The notes: generated by a model not told the origin, from the sequence alone. Positions 28,209 through 37,401 are shown, counted from the first letter of the stretch. The stretch: 64,000 bases of DNA from CAVYWD01 sp963772225 (GCA_963772225.1 CAVYWD010000004.1:186001-250000), one strand, 5' to 3'. Made by a program: numbers and translations.

Positions 28209-28987
28209 CTACGGGCTCACTCCCAATGACAGCGCTCCGGCGCAAACGAACAGCGTGGCCGCGGGCTCCGATTTCGAGAAAGAGGCGGCGAGCATGACGC
28301 CGCACCGCCAGAGGTCGAGGATCGGGCGAAAGGGATTGCTCAGCGACGCGAAAGGCTGGCCGGCGATGGCGCTGGGCGGGCGGTAGTCGCGGGGCACCCG
28401 CAGGCCGAGCTGCGCCGCCGCCTGCCACTCGAGAATCGCTCACCAGGGTCTCCGTCCAGAGCTTCGGGAGCTTGGGCTCGGGCTTGAAGTCGACGGCGAC
28501 GCCTTCGGCCTCGAGCGCCAGGTGGGCGCTCCAGGCGGCGGTGTTTGCCCAATAGCCCAGGTCGGTCACCAAGGGCGGGCCGCAGTGCGTCACCACCCAC
28601 TCGAAGCTGTCGGGAAGGGTCCCGAACCAGGGGGAGACGCAGCGGCCTATTTCGAGGACCAGGTTTTCGACGAAGCCCATGAACTCGGGGTGGCCGGCGA
28701 GCTGCGCCGTCTCGGGATGCGAGCCGGCCTCGTCGGCGCGGGGGATGCGCTTGGCGTGACCCCTCAGAGGGCGAGAGGAGGGTTCGGCCACTGCCCACCG
28801 CCGGACGAGGTTGGGGGGGGCGCTCGGCCGAGAGGTCGCCGACAGGTCGGGCGGAATGCCGATTCCAGAATCCCGCGCCGGCGGTCGCCCAGGCGCGCTC
28901 GTAGGCCAGGCAGAGGTCGCCAAAGCGGCGTTTCTGCACGGCGCAGAGCGCCTCCAGGTCGATGGTTGGAGTGTCCGCGTTTGCCAT
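28209..28987 (-). CDS. Unknown protein downstream of the Hint gene, candidate immunity protein (two apparent frameshifts)
   Basis: Three frames join into one ~258-residue protein if one base is removed at the run of eight G at 28813-28820 and one at GAATC 28433-28437. The joined protein starts MANADTPTIDLEALCAVQKR and passes AERPPNLVRRWAVAEP and LEIGRCVSPWFGTLPDSF. It continues VTDLGYWANTAAWSAHLALE and ETLVSILEWQAAAQLGLRVP, and ends AGALSLGVSP. No signal peptide and no recognised family. The start codon lies 8 bases after the stop of the Hint-domain gene, so the two are co-transcribed. In polymorphic toxin loci the gene in this position encodes the immunity protein; here that is inference from position only. 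Confidence 0.6.
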
Positions 28988-28995
28988 CGTTGACC

Positions 28996-30195
28996 CTACC
29001 GCCGGAGCTTTTCTTCGATGCTCTTCGTCATGTCGGCGACGATTTGCTTGGCGCTCGCCAGCGCCGCCTCGGCGTTCTTCACGTCCTTCGACCCGACCTC
29101 GCTGGCGACCTCCGAATCCATGGTGTGCGCGAGCACCTTTCCGAAGGATTCGTTGAGCGCATCGGTCGCGCGCTGGAGCGCCGCTCGCGCCGCAGCGAGG
29201 TCCGCCCCGGAGGAGGTCTCGACGTCCTCGACGGCATCGACATAGGCGTCGAACTTGCCCCTGAAGTCCTGGAGCGCCTCTCCAAACGCCCGCGACTGCG
29301 CGTCGCCCCCGGCCGGGGTCGGGCCCTTGTCGATGGTGACCTGAAAGGCCGGGCCCTTGGTCAATTGGTCCAACTTGCCCTTGGCGCTCGAGAAAGCATC
29401 GGCCAAATCCGGGGGGAGCGATTGGGCGGCGCCATCGAGCTTCTCGCCGACCGCCTTGCCCAGACCATAGGCGAGGAGGTGGTCGCCCCGCTTCTTGCTG
29501 CCCGAGGACGAGCCGTCCGATTCGTCCCCGCAGCCAATGTTGTGGACCAGCGCGCCGACCTCGCCGACGAGAAAGGCGTGTGCGGTCTCGACCTGGAGAT
29601 TGAAGACCTCCGCCGGGCCGATACGGCGCTCGACGTGCACGACGCGGGCGACGGAGGCGCCAGCGGCGACCTCATCGCCCGGCTCGAGGAGCTCAGCCGC
29701 CACCCATTGGGCGCGCTGGTCGCGCACGACCGCGAACGGGTGCTCGGGGGTCGCCGAGAGCGTCTCGATTGCACCCTCGCGCGCAAGCGTGATGTCGCAG
29801 AGGCTCTCGGCGAGCCGCCGCACGGTCCCGACGACGGGATAGGCGGACAGCGCGTGGGGGTCGTCCAGGCTCGCCGGCGCGAGGACCCAGTCGCCGTGGG
29901 CGACCTGCTCGATGGGCTTGCGCTCGCCGCTGGAGAGGAGCACGGGGGTGCCGGCGACGAAGCACTTGAAGGTGCAGGCGAGTCCGCAGGCCTCCTCGGT
30001 GCCGTCCTTCTCAGCGAGGGCGGAGGTGTTGCCGGCGAGGGAGTTGCTCGAGGTGGAGAAGAGCCCGCGGGCGTTCTGGCCGAAGATGGCGACGACCGCA
30101 ACGGAGGCGATGGCGACGATGAGGGCGATGAGGATGTACTCGCTCGACCCCATGCCTTCTTCGCGGCGAGCGAAGGCGTTGGCCCGTTTTGTCAC
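28996..30195 (-). CDS. Prepilin-like / Hint domain / C-terminal effector-like fusion protein
   Basis: 399 residues from GTG 30195, preceded by GAGGAG 5 bases upstream. Residues 1-14 are basic and end in Gly14. Then MGSSEYILIALIVAIASVAV gives a class IVb (Flp-like) prepilin cleavage site with Glu at +5 and one hydrophobic helix. Residues ~76-220 form a Hint (Hedgehog/intein) autoprocessing domain with catalytic Cys78 in KCFVAGTPVLL, ATPEHPFAV near 150 (block B Thr and His), VFNLQVETAHAFLVG, and the closing VHN at 217-219. The remaining ~180 residues are helical and Ser/Lys-rich (KKRGDHLLAYGLGKAVGEKL, then DVKNAEAALASAKQIVADM) and match no family I know. Hint domains in bacterial polymorphic toxins release the C-terminal effector, so this region is a candidate toxin. 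A pilin-type N-terminus as carrier is unusual. Confidence 0.78.
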   Translation of the reverse strand: MTKRANAFARREEGMGSSEYILIALIVAIASVAVVAIFGQNARGLFSTSSNSLAGNTSALAEKDGTEEACGLACTFKCFVAGTPVLLSSGERKPIEQVAHGDWVLAPASLDDPHALSAYPVVGTVRRLAESLCDITLAREGAIETLSATPEHPFAVVRDQRAQWVAAELLEPGDEVAAGASVARVVHVERRIGPAEVFNLQVETAHAFLVGEVGALVHNIGCGDESDGSSSGSKKRGDHLLAYGLGKAVGEKLDGAAQSLPPDLADAFSSAKGKLDQLTKGPAFQVTIDKGPTPAGGDAQSRAFGEALQDFRGKFDAYVDAVEDVETSSGADLAAARAALQRATDALNESFGKVLAHTMDSEVASEVGSKDVKNAEAALASAKQIVADMTKSIEEKLRR

Positions 30196-30805
30196 GGCGA
30201 CTCCTCTCACGCGATCTATTCCGCGTCCTGCAGCGAACATTCGAAAGCGATGACGACCTCCAGGATTATCTATTGTCACGCGTAAAGCGAATATCGGTCA
30301 ACGGGTGGTCGACGGGGGCCATTGGGAGTCTTTGCGGCGATAACCTCGGCGGTCTGCCGGCAAACTGGGTCCCGGAACCTCGCCAGAGGGTATTGAGGTG
30401 AGCGCACATTGAGTCCTGGAGTCGTCGTCAAGATCGTCTCTTCGATGCCAGCTTTCTCGTCGGCTACAAGCCGCAGCACCCTCTGCTTCGGTTCTATCCC
30501 CCGCTCGCCATCGACGATGGAAGACTTCGGGAAGATGGCCGACGAGCTCGAGCGACACCTCGCGGCGGCGCGGAGACTCCCCGAGCCATGAGGGCCGCCG
30601 AGCGCTTCTGCCAAGCCAGTCGCCGCTGAGGCTCTGGTCTGCTCCGCACGTCGCAGTGGCGCGCCCGTGCTCGGCCGCATCCTGTCGGATCCGGGCGGCC
30701 CTCGGCTCCCCCCGAAAACCGCGACACCCCCCACCGCCCCTGCTATGGTCACCCCTTTTCCCACCCGTGGGGCAGCGCAACCAGCCCCAGTCAGCCCAGC
30801 AGCCG
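30196..30805. other. Intergenic region, possible gene remnant
   Basis: 610 bases between divergent genes. The first ~250 bases are less GC-rich than the flanks. On the plus strand, 30451-30591 ends in a plausible peptide (MEDFGKMADELERHLAAARR), preceded in another frame by LLRFYPPLAIDDG, which may be the tail of a decayed gene. No promoter or RNA could be assigned. Confidence 0.35.
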
Positions 30806-33800
30806 ATGACCCAACCCAGCCCGCGTGAAATCCCGTTCAACTACACCTCCGCCGACGACCGGCAGGCGCTCTCGCACCTCGTCGGCCCGGCCCTCTGGGA
30901 AAAGCTCGAGGAGCTGCGCAGCCGCCGCGTGACCGGCCGCTCCGCCCGCCTCCTCATGCGCTTCTTCGGCGAGCTCCTGCTCCACGAGCGCAACCCCTTC
31001 CTCCTCCAGGAGCTCCTCGACTCGCCGCACCGGCGCAAGCGCCTGTCCGAGAACATGGAGAAGGACCTGGCGGTCGTCGAGCGCAACTCGCACGGCGAAG
31101 AGCGCGTCTCGGAGATCCTTTCCGAGTGCCGCCGCCTGCTCTCTTCCTTCCAGGCCGAGCTCGATGCCCTCCCCGAGCTGCGCCGCCGCATCGCCCGCGA
31201 CCTGGGCGCCATCGCCGGCAAGGACGCCGTCCTCTTCGACCCCATCGCGCTCGTCTCCCACGCCACCGACGCCACCGACTGGCGCCTCCACCTCCCCGTC
31301 GCGGTGGTCATGCCCGACGACGAGCGGCAGGTCGCGCCGCTCCTCGCCGCCATCGCCCGCCTCGGCCTCAAGGCCATCCCGCGCGGCGGCGGCACCGGCC
31401 TCACCGGCGGCGCCGTGCCGCTGCGCCCCCGCTGCGTGGTCGTGAACACCGAGAAGCTCAACCGCATCCGCGGCGTCTCCGACCGCGCCTTCACCCTCGC
31501 GGACGGCCGCGGCGCCACCGCCAAGGTCGTCGAGCTCGAGGCCGGCGTCATCACCGAGCACGCCATGGACTTCGCCGAAGAGCGCGGCCTGGTCTTCGCC
31601 ACCGACCCCACCAGCGCCTGGGCCTGCACCATCGGCGGCAACATCGCCGAGAACGCGGGCGGCAAGGACTGCGTCCTCTGGGGCACCTGCATCGACAACC
31701 TCGTCTCCTGGCGCATGGCCATGCCGTCGGGCGAGCGCTGGACCGTGCGCCGCATCGACCACCAGCTGCGGAAAATCCTCTTCGAGGACACCGTCACCTT
31801 CGAGGTCCTGACCGAGTCCGGCGAGCGGCGTGAGACCATCGCCCTCGCCGGCGCGCAGATCCGCAAGAAGGGCCTCTGGAAGGACATCACCAACAAGGCG
31901 CTGGGCGGCGTCCCCGGGCTCCAAAAGGAGGGCACCGACGGCGTCATCACCTCGGCCGAATTCATCCTCTTCCCCGAATACGAGGTGAAGCGGACGCTCT
32001 GCCTGGAATTCTTCGGCCCCGATTTCGACGAGGCGTCGCTCGTCATCCTCGCCCTCTCGCGCGCCTTCCCGTTCCCGAACGCCGGCGCCGAGGCCCTGAG
32101 CGCGCTGGAGCACTTCGACGACGAATACGTCCGGGCCATCAACTACAAGGTCCGCGCCGCCCGCGCCGACACGCCCAAGGCGGTGCTCCTCATCGACGTC
32201 GTCGGCCACTCCGCCGACGAGGCCGCCCGCGGCGTCGCGACCATCCGCAAGATCCTCGAGGCGCACCCCAACACCGAGCTCTTCGAGGCCCGCGACGCGG
32301 CCGAGGCCAAGCTCTTCTGGGCCGACCGCAAGAAGCTCGGCGCCATCGCCAAGCGCACCAACGCCTTCAAGATGAACGAGGACATCGTCCTCCCGCTCGA
32401 CGCCCTGGCCGAGTTCGCCCGGTGGATCGAAGGCGTGAACTTGGAGGAGGAGCGCTACGCGCAGACCCGTTTCATCGAGCGGGCCGAGGAGATCGTCCGC
32501 GAGGCCGAGCCGCCCCAAGCCGACCCCACCTGGCTCGGCGGCAAGATCCCCGCCGCCCTCGAGCGCTGCCAGAAGGCGCGCGAGGCGCTCGCCGCCGCCA
32601 GCGCCTCCGCCCTGCGCTCGTCCTCCATCCTGCGCGCCTTCCGCGCCGAGGTCGCCCAGCTCGTCCGCGGCTACGCCCAGCTCACCGACGCCCTCGAGCG
32701 CGCCCACCGCGAGGTCCGCGACCGGCGCATCGTCCTGGCGACGCACATGCACGCCGGCGACGGCAACGTCCACGTCAACGTCCCCGTGCTCTCCAACGAC
32801 CGCCCGATGCTCAAACGCACCGAGCAGGTCATCGACCGGGTGATGGAGAAGGTCATCTCCCTGGGCGGCGTCGTCTCCGGCGAGCACGGCATCGGCGTCA
32901 CCAAGCTCAAGTACCTGGAGCCGGAGCGCATCGCCGAGCTCTCCGCCTACCGCCGCCGCGTCGACCCCGACGGCGTCATGAACCCCGGCAAGCTCGAGGA
33001 CCGCGACGTCCTCGACAAGGTCTACACCCCGTCCTTCAACCTGCTCGAGCTCGAGGCGCGCATCTTGAAGCACGGGCAGCTCGAGGAGCTGGCCAAGTCC
33101 ATCGCCCACTGCGTGCGCTGCGGCAAGTGCAAGGCGGACTGCTGCGTCTTCCACCCGGCGCGCGGGCTGTTCTTCCACCCGCGCAACAAAAACCTCGCCA
33201 TCGGCTCGCTCATCGAGGCGCTGCTCTACGACGCTCAGCGAGAGCGGACCACCGGCTTCGAGCTCTTGCGCTGGCTCGAGGACGTGGCCGACCACTGCAC
33301 CATCTGCCACAAGTGCGCGAAGCCCTGCCCGGTGGACATCGACACCGGCGAGGTGAGCGTGCTCGAGCGCGGCATCCTCGTGAGCGGCGGCTTCAAGCGG
33401 TCGAACACCGCGACCCGGACGCTGCTCGGCTTCCTCGACAGCCGCTCGCCGGTCTACAACAAGGTCTTCCGGACGGCGCTGCGCGTGGGCATGGCGGCGC
33501 AGCGCGTAGGCTGCGCGGTCGCCGCGCCCCTGCAGGCGCCCGAGCGGCCCCCCGACCTCTACGCGCTGCAGCTCTTGCGCTCGCCCGCGCCCGCGATGCC
33601 GGCGCAGACGCTCCGGGACGTCGTGCCTGCGTGCGAGGCCGATCAGGCGCTCGTCTTCGAGCCCGAAGGCGCGGACGCGATTGGGACTGTCTTCTACTTC
33701 CCCGGCTGTGGCTCCGAGCGGTTGATGAGCGACATCTCCATGGCGGCGCTCCACGTCCTGCTGGAGCTCAAGGTTCGCGTGGTGCTCCCTCCGCCCTTCC

Positions 33801-34456
33801 TGTGCTGCGGCTTCCCCGCCCACGCCAACGCCCGGACCGAGCTGCACTCCCAGACCGTGCTGCGGAACACCATCGTCTTCAGCCAAATCCGCGACATGCT
33901 CAGCTATCTCTCCTTCGACGCCTGCGTCATCACCTGCGGGACGTGCCGCGAGGGGCTGGAGGCCATGGAGGCCGGCCGGTTGTTCGGCGGTCGCGTCGTC
34001 GACGTCAGCCGCTACGCGCTGGAGCGGGGGCTCAAGCTCGACGGCGCAACGGGCGGCTTGGCCTCGGCGGAGGAGCTGCTGTACCACGCGCCCTGCCACG
34101 ACTCGCTCGAGGGCAAGGCGCAGGAGGTCGCGGCAAAGATCGGCGGATTCGGCGCGATCCGAGCGGTGCCGCACTGCTGCTCGGAGGCCGGCACGCTCGC
34201 GCTGTCGCGGCCCGACATCACCGACTCCATGCTCCACCGCAAGCGCGCCGCCTTCGCCGAGGCGCTCGACGGGAAGAAGGCGCCCGCGACGGTCCTGACC
34301 AACTGCCCATCCTGCGTGCAGGGGCTGGGGCGCAACCAGGCGCTCGGCGTTCAGCCCAAGCACCTGGCGGTCGCGCTCGCCGAGCGGCTCAGCGGCCCGG
34401 GGTGGCTCGAGAAGCTCAAGGCGCAGGCGGCGCGGGCGCACGCGGTGAACTTCTAA
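30806..34456 (+). CDS. D-lactate dehydrogenase-like FAD/Fe-S oxidoreductase (DUF3683, FAD_binding_4, CCG)
   Basis: 1216 residues from ATG 30806. N-terminal DUF3683 region (~10-160). FAD-linked oxidase domain (~170-760) with IPRGGGTGLTGGAVPL, IGGNIAENAGGKDCVLWG, HMHAGDGNVHVNVP and VVSGEHGIGVTKLKYL; the last is the usual signature of the FAD-oxidase C domain. Then a ferredoxin-like part with HCVRCGKCKADCC and HCTICHKCAKPCPV. The C-terminus (~950-1200) is of the GlpC/HdrD type with two CCG motifs (FPGCGSERLM with FLCCGFPAH; APCHDSLEG with HCCSEAG) and NCPSCVQG. It probably oxidises D-lactate, glycolate or a related 2-hydroxyacid and passes electrons through the Fe-S part to a membrane or Hdr-type acceptor. 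It stands near the Hdr-Flox operon but is transcribed towards it. A dispersed repeat follows directly after the stop. Confidence 0.92.
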   Translation: MTQPSPREIPFNYTSADDRQALSHLVGPALWEKLEELRSRRVTGRSARLLMRFFGELLLHERNPFLLQELLDSPHRRKRLSENMEKDLAVVERNSHGEERVSEILSECRRLLSSFQAELDALPELRRRIARDLGAIAGKDAVLFDPIALVSHATDATDWRLHLPVAVVMPDDERQVAPLLAAIARLGLKAIPRGGGTGLTGGAVPLRPRCVVVNTEKLNRIRGVSDRAFTLADGRGATAKVVELEAGVITEHAMDFAEERGLVFATDPTSAWACTIGGNIAENAGGKDCVLWGTCIDNLVSWRMAMPSGERWTVRRIDHQLRKILFEDTVTFEVLTESGERRETIALAGAQIRKKGLWKDITNKALGGVPGLQKEGTDGVITSAEFILFPEYEVKRTLCLEFFGPDFDEASLVILALSRAFPFPNAGAEALSALEHFDDEYVRAINYKVRAARADTPKAVLLIDVVGHSADEAARGVATIRKILEAHPNTELFEARDAAEAKLFWADRKKLGAIAKRTNAFKMNEDIVLPLDALAEFARWIEGVNLEEERYAQTRFIERAEEIVREAEPPQADPTWLGGKIPAALERCQKAREALAAASASALRSSSILRAFRAEVAQLVRGYAQLTDALERAHREVRDRRIVLATHMHAGDGNVHVNVPVLSNDRPMLKRTEQVIDRVMEKVISLGGVVSGEHGIGVTKLKYLEPERIAELSAYRRRVDPDGVMNPGKLEDRDVLDKVYTPSFNLLELEARILKHGQLEELAKSIAHCVRCGKCKADCCVFHPARGLFFHPRNKNLAIGSLIEALLYDAQRERTTGFELLRWLEDVADHCTICHKCAKPCPVDIDTGEVSVLERGILVSGGFKRSNTATRTLLGFLDSRSPVYNKVFRTALRVGMAAQRVGCAVAAPLQAPERPPDLYALQLLRSPAPAMPAQTLRDVVPACEADQALVFEPEGADAIGTVFYFPGCGSERLMSDISMAALHVLLELKVRVVLPPPFLCCGFPAHANARTELHSQTVLRNTIVFSQIRDMLSYLSFDACVITCGTCREGLEAMEAGRLFGGRVVDVSRYALERGLKLDGATGGLASAEELLYHAPCHDSLEGKAQEVAAKIGGFGAIRAVPHCCSEAGTLALSRPDITDSMLHRKRAAFAEALDGKKAPATVLTNCPSCVQGLGRNQALGVQPKHLAVALAERLSGPGWLEKLKAQAARAHAVNF

Positions 34457-34598
34457 CCTGGCCGAGCCGGAACCAAAAGGGTTGCCTTAGGCTCCAGGCT
34501 CTACGGAACCGCATTCCCTGGAGCCAACTGTCTGGAGCCTGGAGTCTTTGCCAGCCTGCACAAGAGTTTGCGCCAAAGGGACTAAGGCGGTCGTTCGT
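34457..34598 (+). repeat. Dispersed ~140-bp repeat, copy B
   Basis: Begins directly after the stop codon of the FAD/Fe-S gene, like copy A (17716-17856). GGCTCCAGG (34490-34498) and CCTGGAGCC (34517-34525) form a perfect 9-bp stem around an 18-base loop. It could end transcription from either side. Confidence 0.78.
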
Positions 34599-34603
34599 GC
34601 GCC

Positions 34604-35011
34604 TCAATCCCAAGGGTTCTCGAGCTCCAAACCCGCTACCTGGAAGTCGCGGACGTTGCGCGTCACCATCGTGAGGTTGTGCACCAAGGCCGTGGCCGCG
34701 AGGAGGCCATCGACTGGGTCAAGTTGCCGGTGAGTGGCGAGGAGTCTGCCCCAGCGGTCGGCCACGACCTTGTCGATGGGAAGCACGCGCTCCCCAAACC
34801 ATGCAGGAAGCTCGGCGTCGAGCCAGCGAACGAGCCGGGCCTTACGCCTTCCGTCGCCGAGGCGCTCGATGCCGCTGCGGATCTCTCCCAAGGAGAGAAC
34901 GCTGACGTGGAGGCTGTCGGGCAACACCGCTTCGAACCACTCCTCCACCTCGCGGGCGGGTTGCGACTTGAGCGGCTCCGACAGGACGTTGGTGTCCAGG
35001 AGGTAGCTCAC
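34604..35011 (-). CDS. vapC: PIN-domain toxin (VapC-type ribonuclease)
   Basis: 135 residues from GTG 35011. Type II toxin: a Mg-dependent PIN ribonuclease that cuts tRNA or rRNA. The acidic residues of the active site are visible: Asp6 in YLLDTNVLSEP, Glu in LSLGEIRSGIERL, Asp in DPVDGLLAATAL, and a further Asp near TRNVRDF. The gene overlaps the antitoxin stop by 4 bases (GTGA), ensuring translational coupling. Length and motifs are complete, so it is likely active. Confidence 0.92.
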   Translation of the reverse strand: MSYLLDTNVLSEPLKSQPAREVEEWFEAVLPDSLHVSVLSLGEIRSGIERLGDGRRKARLVRWLDAELPAWFGERVLPIDKVVADRWGRLLATHRQLDPVDGLLAATALVHNLTMVTRNVRDFQVAGLELENPWD

Positions 35012-35268
35012 AGTTCAGCGCCCCGGGGCCGGCTCCTTCTGCGCTCGAGCTCCAGGGCAAACCCCTTGAGGGGCGACGCCCGCATGAACGCCAAGAAGTC
35101 CCTCGGCCTTCGGCTCAACCGGTCGAGCTCTCGCCGAGAAATAAGGACAACTGGATTCTCTCCGCGCACGGTGATCGTCTGGGGGCCGGATTCCTGGGCC
35201 AGCCGAACGAGCTCGCTGAGCCGCGCCTTCGCTTCTTGCAGCTGCCAAATTCTAGCATTCTTCGCCAA
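35008..35268 (-). CDS. Phd/YefM-type antitoxin
   Basis: 86 residues starting with TTG at 35268, supported by a perfect AGGAGG (minus strand 35280-35275) 6 bases upstream. The N-terminal DNA-binding fold is typical: IWQLQEAKARLSELVRLAQE, then PQTITVRGENPVVLISRREL. The basic C-terminal part (FMRASPLKGFALELERRRSR) should wrap and block the PIN toxin encoded immediately downstream. The pair probably represses its own promoter within 35269-35458, where no other gene is seen. Confidence 0.9.
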   Translation of the reverse strand: MAKNARIWQLQEAKARLSELVRLAQESGPQTITVRGENPVVLISRRELDRLSRRPRDFLAFMRASPLKGFALELERRRSRPRGAEL

Positions 35269-35458
35269 TGGGGACCTCCTGACCAGTCTGTCTAGTCCAC
35301 GCTAGGATCTCTCCTCAGCGGCGGTCAAGGCCCTCGCAGGCTGCGGGCTCCTGCACAGCGACGAACCGGCCGAGCCCGCGCTGGGGGCGGCCCCGGGTGA
35401 TGCGCGAGGCGCGCTACAACGAGGTCTGACACGGCTCGCGGACGGCAGCTCGCCTCGC

Positions 35459-36352
35459 TCAGAACTCCGGCGGCAAATCCTTGAGCTGCGCCGCGGAGAA
35501 CACCGGCCCGTCCTTGCACACATACACCGGCCCGATGTTGCATCGCCCGCACTTCCCCAGCCCGCACTTCATCCGGTTCTCGAGCGTCGTATAGATCCGC
35601 TCGTCGGGGAACCCGAGCTTCTGCAACGCCGGGAGCGTGAACTTGATCATCACCGGCGGGCCGCACACCACGGCGAAGGCGTCGGCTGCCTTGGGCGCCG
35701 CTTTCTCGACGATGGCCGGCACGAAGCCGACCTCGCCCTTCCAGTCCGGCGTCTGCCCGCCGGGGTCCACCGCTTGCCACAGCTTCACGTCGGCGCGCTT
35801 GCCCCACTCCTCGAGCTCGCGCTTGTAGACCAAATCGCCCACGCTGCGCGCGCCGTAGACGATGGTCACGTCCTTGAATTGGTCGCGCAGGTCGAGGACG
35901 TTCCAGATCACGCAGCGCACCGGGGCGAGCCCGATGCCGCCGGCGATGAAGACCACCGAGTGTCCCTTCATCTTGTCCAAGGGAAAGCTGTTCCCGTAAG
36001 GCCCGCGAAACCCGATGGTGTCGCCCACGCTCACGCGGCGCAGCGCCGTGGTCACCTTGCCCGCGGCCTTGAAGCTGCACTCGATGGTGTTCTTCCGAGT
36101 CGGTGAGGACGCGATGCAGAACGTGGACTCGCCCTCGCCGAAGACCGAGTACTCGCCGAATTGCCCGGCCAGGAAGGAGAACTCGCGGCCGACGGCCTCG
36201 TCCTTGAAGGCGAGCCGGAAGGTCCGGGTGTCGCTCGTCTCGTCGATGATCTCCTCGACGCGCATCAGGTGCGGCTCGTAGATGTTGCCGGGTGCTCCCG
36301 GTCCCGGAACCGCAGGGACGCCGCTTTGCGGCGCTTCCAGGTTCGTCGTCAT
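35459..36352 (-). CDS. FloxA-like FAD/NAD(P)H-binding oxidoreductase subunit
   Basis: 297 residues from the ATG at 36352, overlapping the upstream gene by 4 bases. Ferredoxin-reductase fold: FAD part with GQFGEYSVFGEGE and TFCIASSPTR, NAD part with FIAGGIGLAPVRCVIWNVL and YGARSVGDLVYKREL, AVVCGPPVMIKFTLPAL, and a C-terminal [2Fe-2S] site MKCGLGKCGRCNIGP with a fourth Cys in YVCKDG. The family includes hydrogenase gamma subunits and the NADH-oxidising FloxA. In this operon it should take electrons from NADH and deliver them to HdrA. Last gene of the operon. Confidence 0.88.
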   Translation of the reverse strand: MTTNLEAPQSGVPAVPGPGAPGNIYEPHLMRVEEIIDETSDTRTFRLAFKDEAVGREFSFLAGQFGEYSVFGEGESTFCIASSPTRKNTIECSFKAAGKVTTALRRVSVGDTIGFRGPYGNSFPLDKMKGHSVVFIAGGIGLAPVRCVIWNVLDLRDQFKDVTIVYGARSVGDLVYKRELEEWGKRADVKLWQAVDPGGQTPDWKGEVGFVPAIVEKAAPKAADAFAVVCGPPVMIKFTLPALQKLGFPDERIYTTLENRMKCGLGKCGRCNIGPVYVCKDGPVFSAAQLKDLPPEF

Positions 36353-37401
36353 CGCGCGCCTCCCGCGGCCCGCAAATCCTTGGAAAGGTGGCCGAGCACC
36401 TCGATGAGGTCCATCCCCGCGGGGCAGGCCCGCACACAGCGGCCGCAGCCGGTGCAGAGCACCTCGCCAAATCGCCTCGGGTAGACGGAAAATTTGTGCA
36501 TGACCCGCTGGCGGTAGCGCTCGTTGGGGGTCCCGCGCGGGTTGTGGCCCGACGCGTGGAGCGTGAACTTGCACGTCATGCAGGAGTCCCAGTTCCGCTT
36601 CCGCGCTCCGCGGTCGGGTCCCTCCGGCTCGTCGACGATGTCGAAGCAGTGGCAGGTGGGGCAGACCGAGGCGCAGGCGCCGCAGCCGTGGCAGCGCTCG
36701 GCGACGTGCTGGAACTCCGCGTGCTCGAAGCTCCTGGCCAAGAAGCCCGCGAAGCTCCCCGGCAGCGCGGGGAGGCTCTTCGCCACCTTCTCCTGCGCCG
36801 CCTTTCGAAACGCCTCCGCGGCGCTCTGGCCCTTGGCGTCCTCGAAGCGCGGGCTGGCGAGGAAGGCGTCGCCCTTCTCGGTCACCGCCTCGGCCAAAAA
36901 GCCGTCCTCGATGGGGACCAGCAAAACGTCCGAGCCCTTCTTCGCGTCGGGCGAGAGGCCCACCGCGCTGCAGAAGCAGGCGCCGTCCACGCCGGGACAA
37001 GCGAGGGAGAGGATGGTCGTTGCGGCGCGGCGCCCGAACCAGAGCTCGTCCTTGGTGTCCCAGCCCATGACCCGGTCGACCGCGGCGGCGCCGGCGGCGT
37101 CGCAGGGCTTCGCGCCGAGTACGACGAGAGGCGAGAAGGTCGTCGGCACCTTCTCCAGCACCACGTCGCCGCGCACCTGCTTGAAACGCAGGAGCACCTC
37201 GGTCTGCGGCAGGAAGTACTCCTTGAGCGAGCGCCGCGGCAGCGCGCCGTCGAGCGCCGCCTCGTCGAGCTTGGCGATGGGCCGGTACTCGGCCGCGCGC
37301 CCGTCGCGGGTCTTCACCGGGGCCACGACCCGAGTCCCCGCCGCGGCCAGGTCTGCGACCAGCGCCGCGAGGTTTGCCTGGGAGATGCTCTTGGTCTTCA
37401 C
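36349..37401 (-). CDS. FloxB-like 4Fe-4S dicluster subunit
   Basis: 350 residues. The N-terminal ~220 residues resemble the beta-subunit-like domain of sulfhydrogenase/HydB proteins (LVVLGAKPCDAAGAAAVDRV, ILSLACPGVDGACFCSA). The C-terminal part has two [4Fe-4S] motifs, ERCHGCGACASVCPTCHCF and LCTGCGRCVRACPAGMDL, plus a third cysteine pair in SCMTCKF. It should relay electrons between the NADH-oxidising subunit and HdrA. It overlaps both neighbours by 4 bases. The naming as B follows the order in the described flox operons and is tentative. Confidence 0.86.
   Translation of the reverse strand: MKTKSISQANLAALVADLAAAGTRVVAPVKTRDGRAAEYRPIAKLDEAALDGALPRRSLKEYFLPQTEVLLRFKQVRGDVVLEKVPTTFSPLVVLGAKPCDAAGAAAVDRVMGWDTKDELWFGRRAATTILSLACPGVDGACFCSAVGLSPDAKKGSDVLLVPIEDGFLAEAVTEKGDAFLASPRFEDAKGQSAAEAFRKAAQEKVAKSLPALPGSFAGFLARSFEHAEFQHVAERCHGCGACASVCPTCHCFDIVDEPEGPDRGARKRNWDSCMTCKFTLHASGHNPRGTPNERYRQRVMHKFSVYPRRFGEVLCTGCGRCVRACPAGMDLIEVLGHLSKDLRAAGGAR

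Noticed and set aside
30791..34441. Long open frame on the minus strand opposite the FAD/Fe-S gene
   Set aside because: Typical GC-rich shadow frame. The plus strand carries clear FAD and Fe-S motifs.
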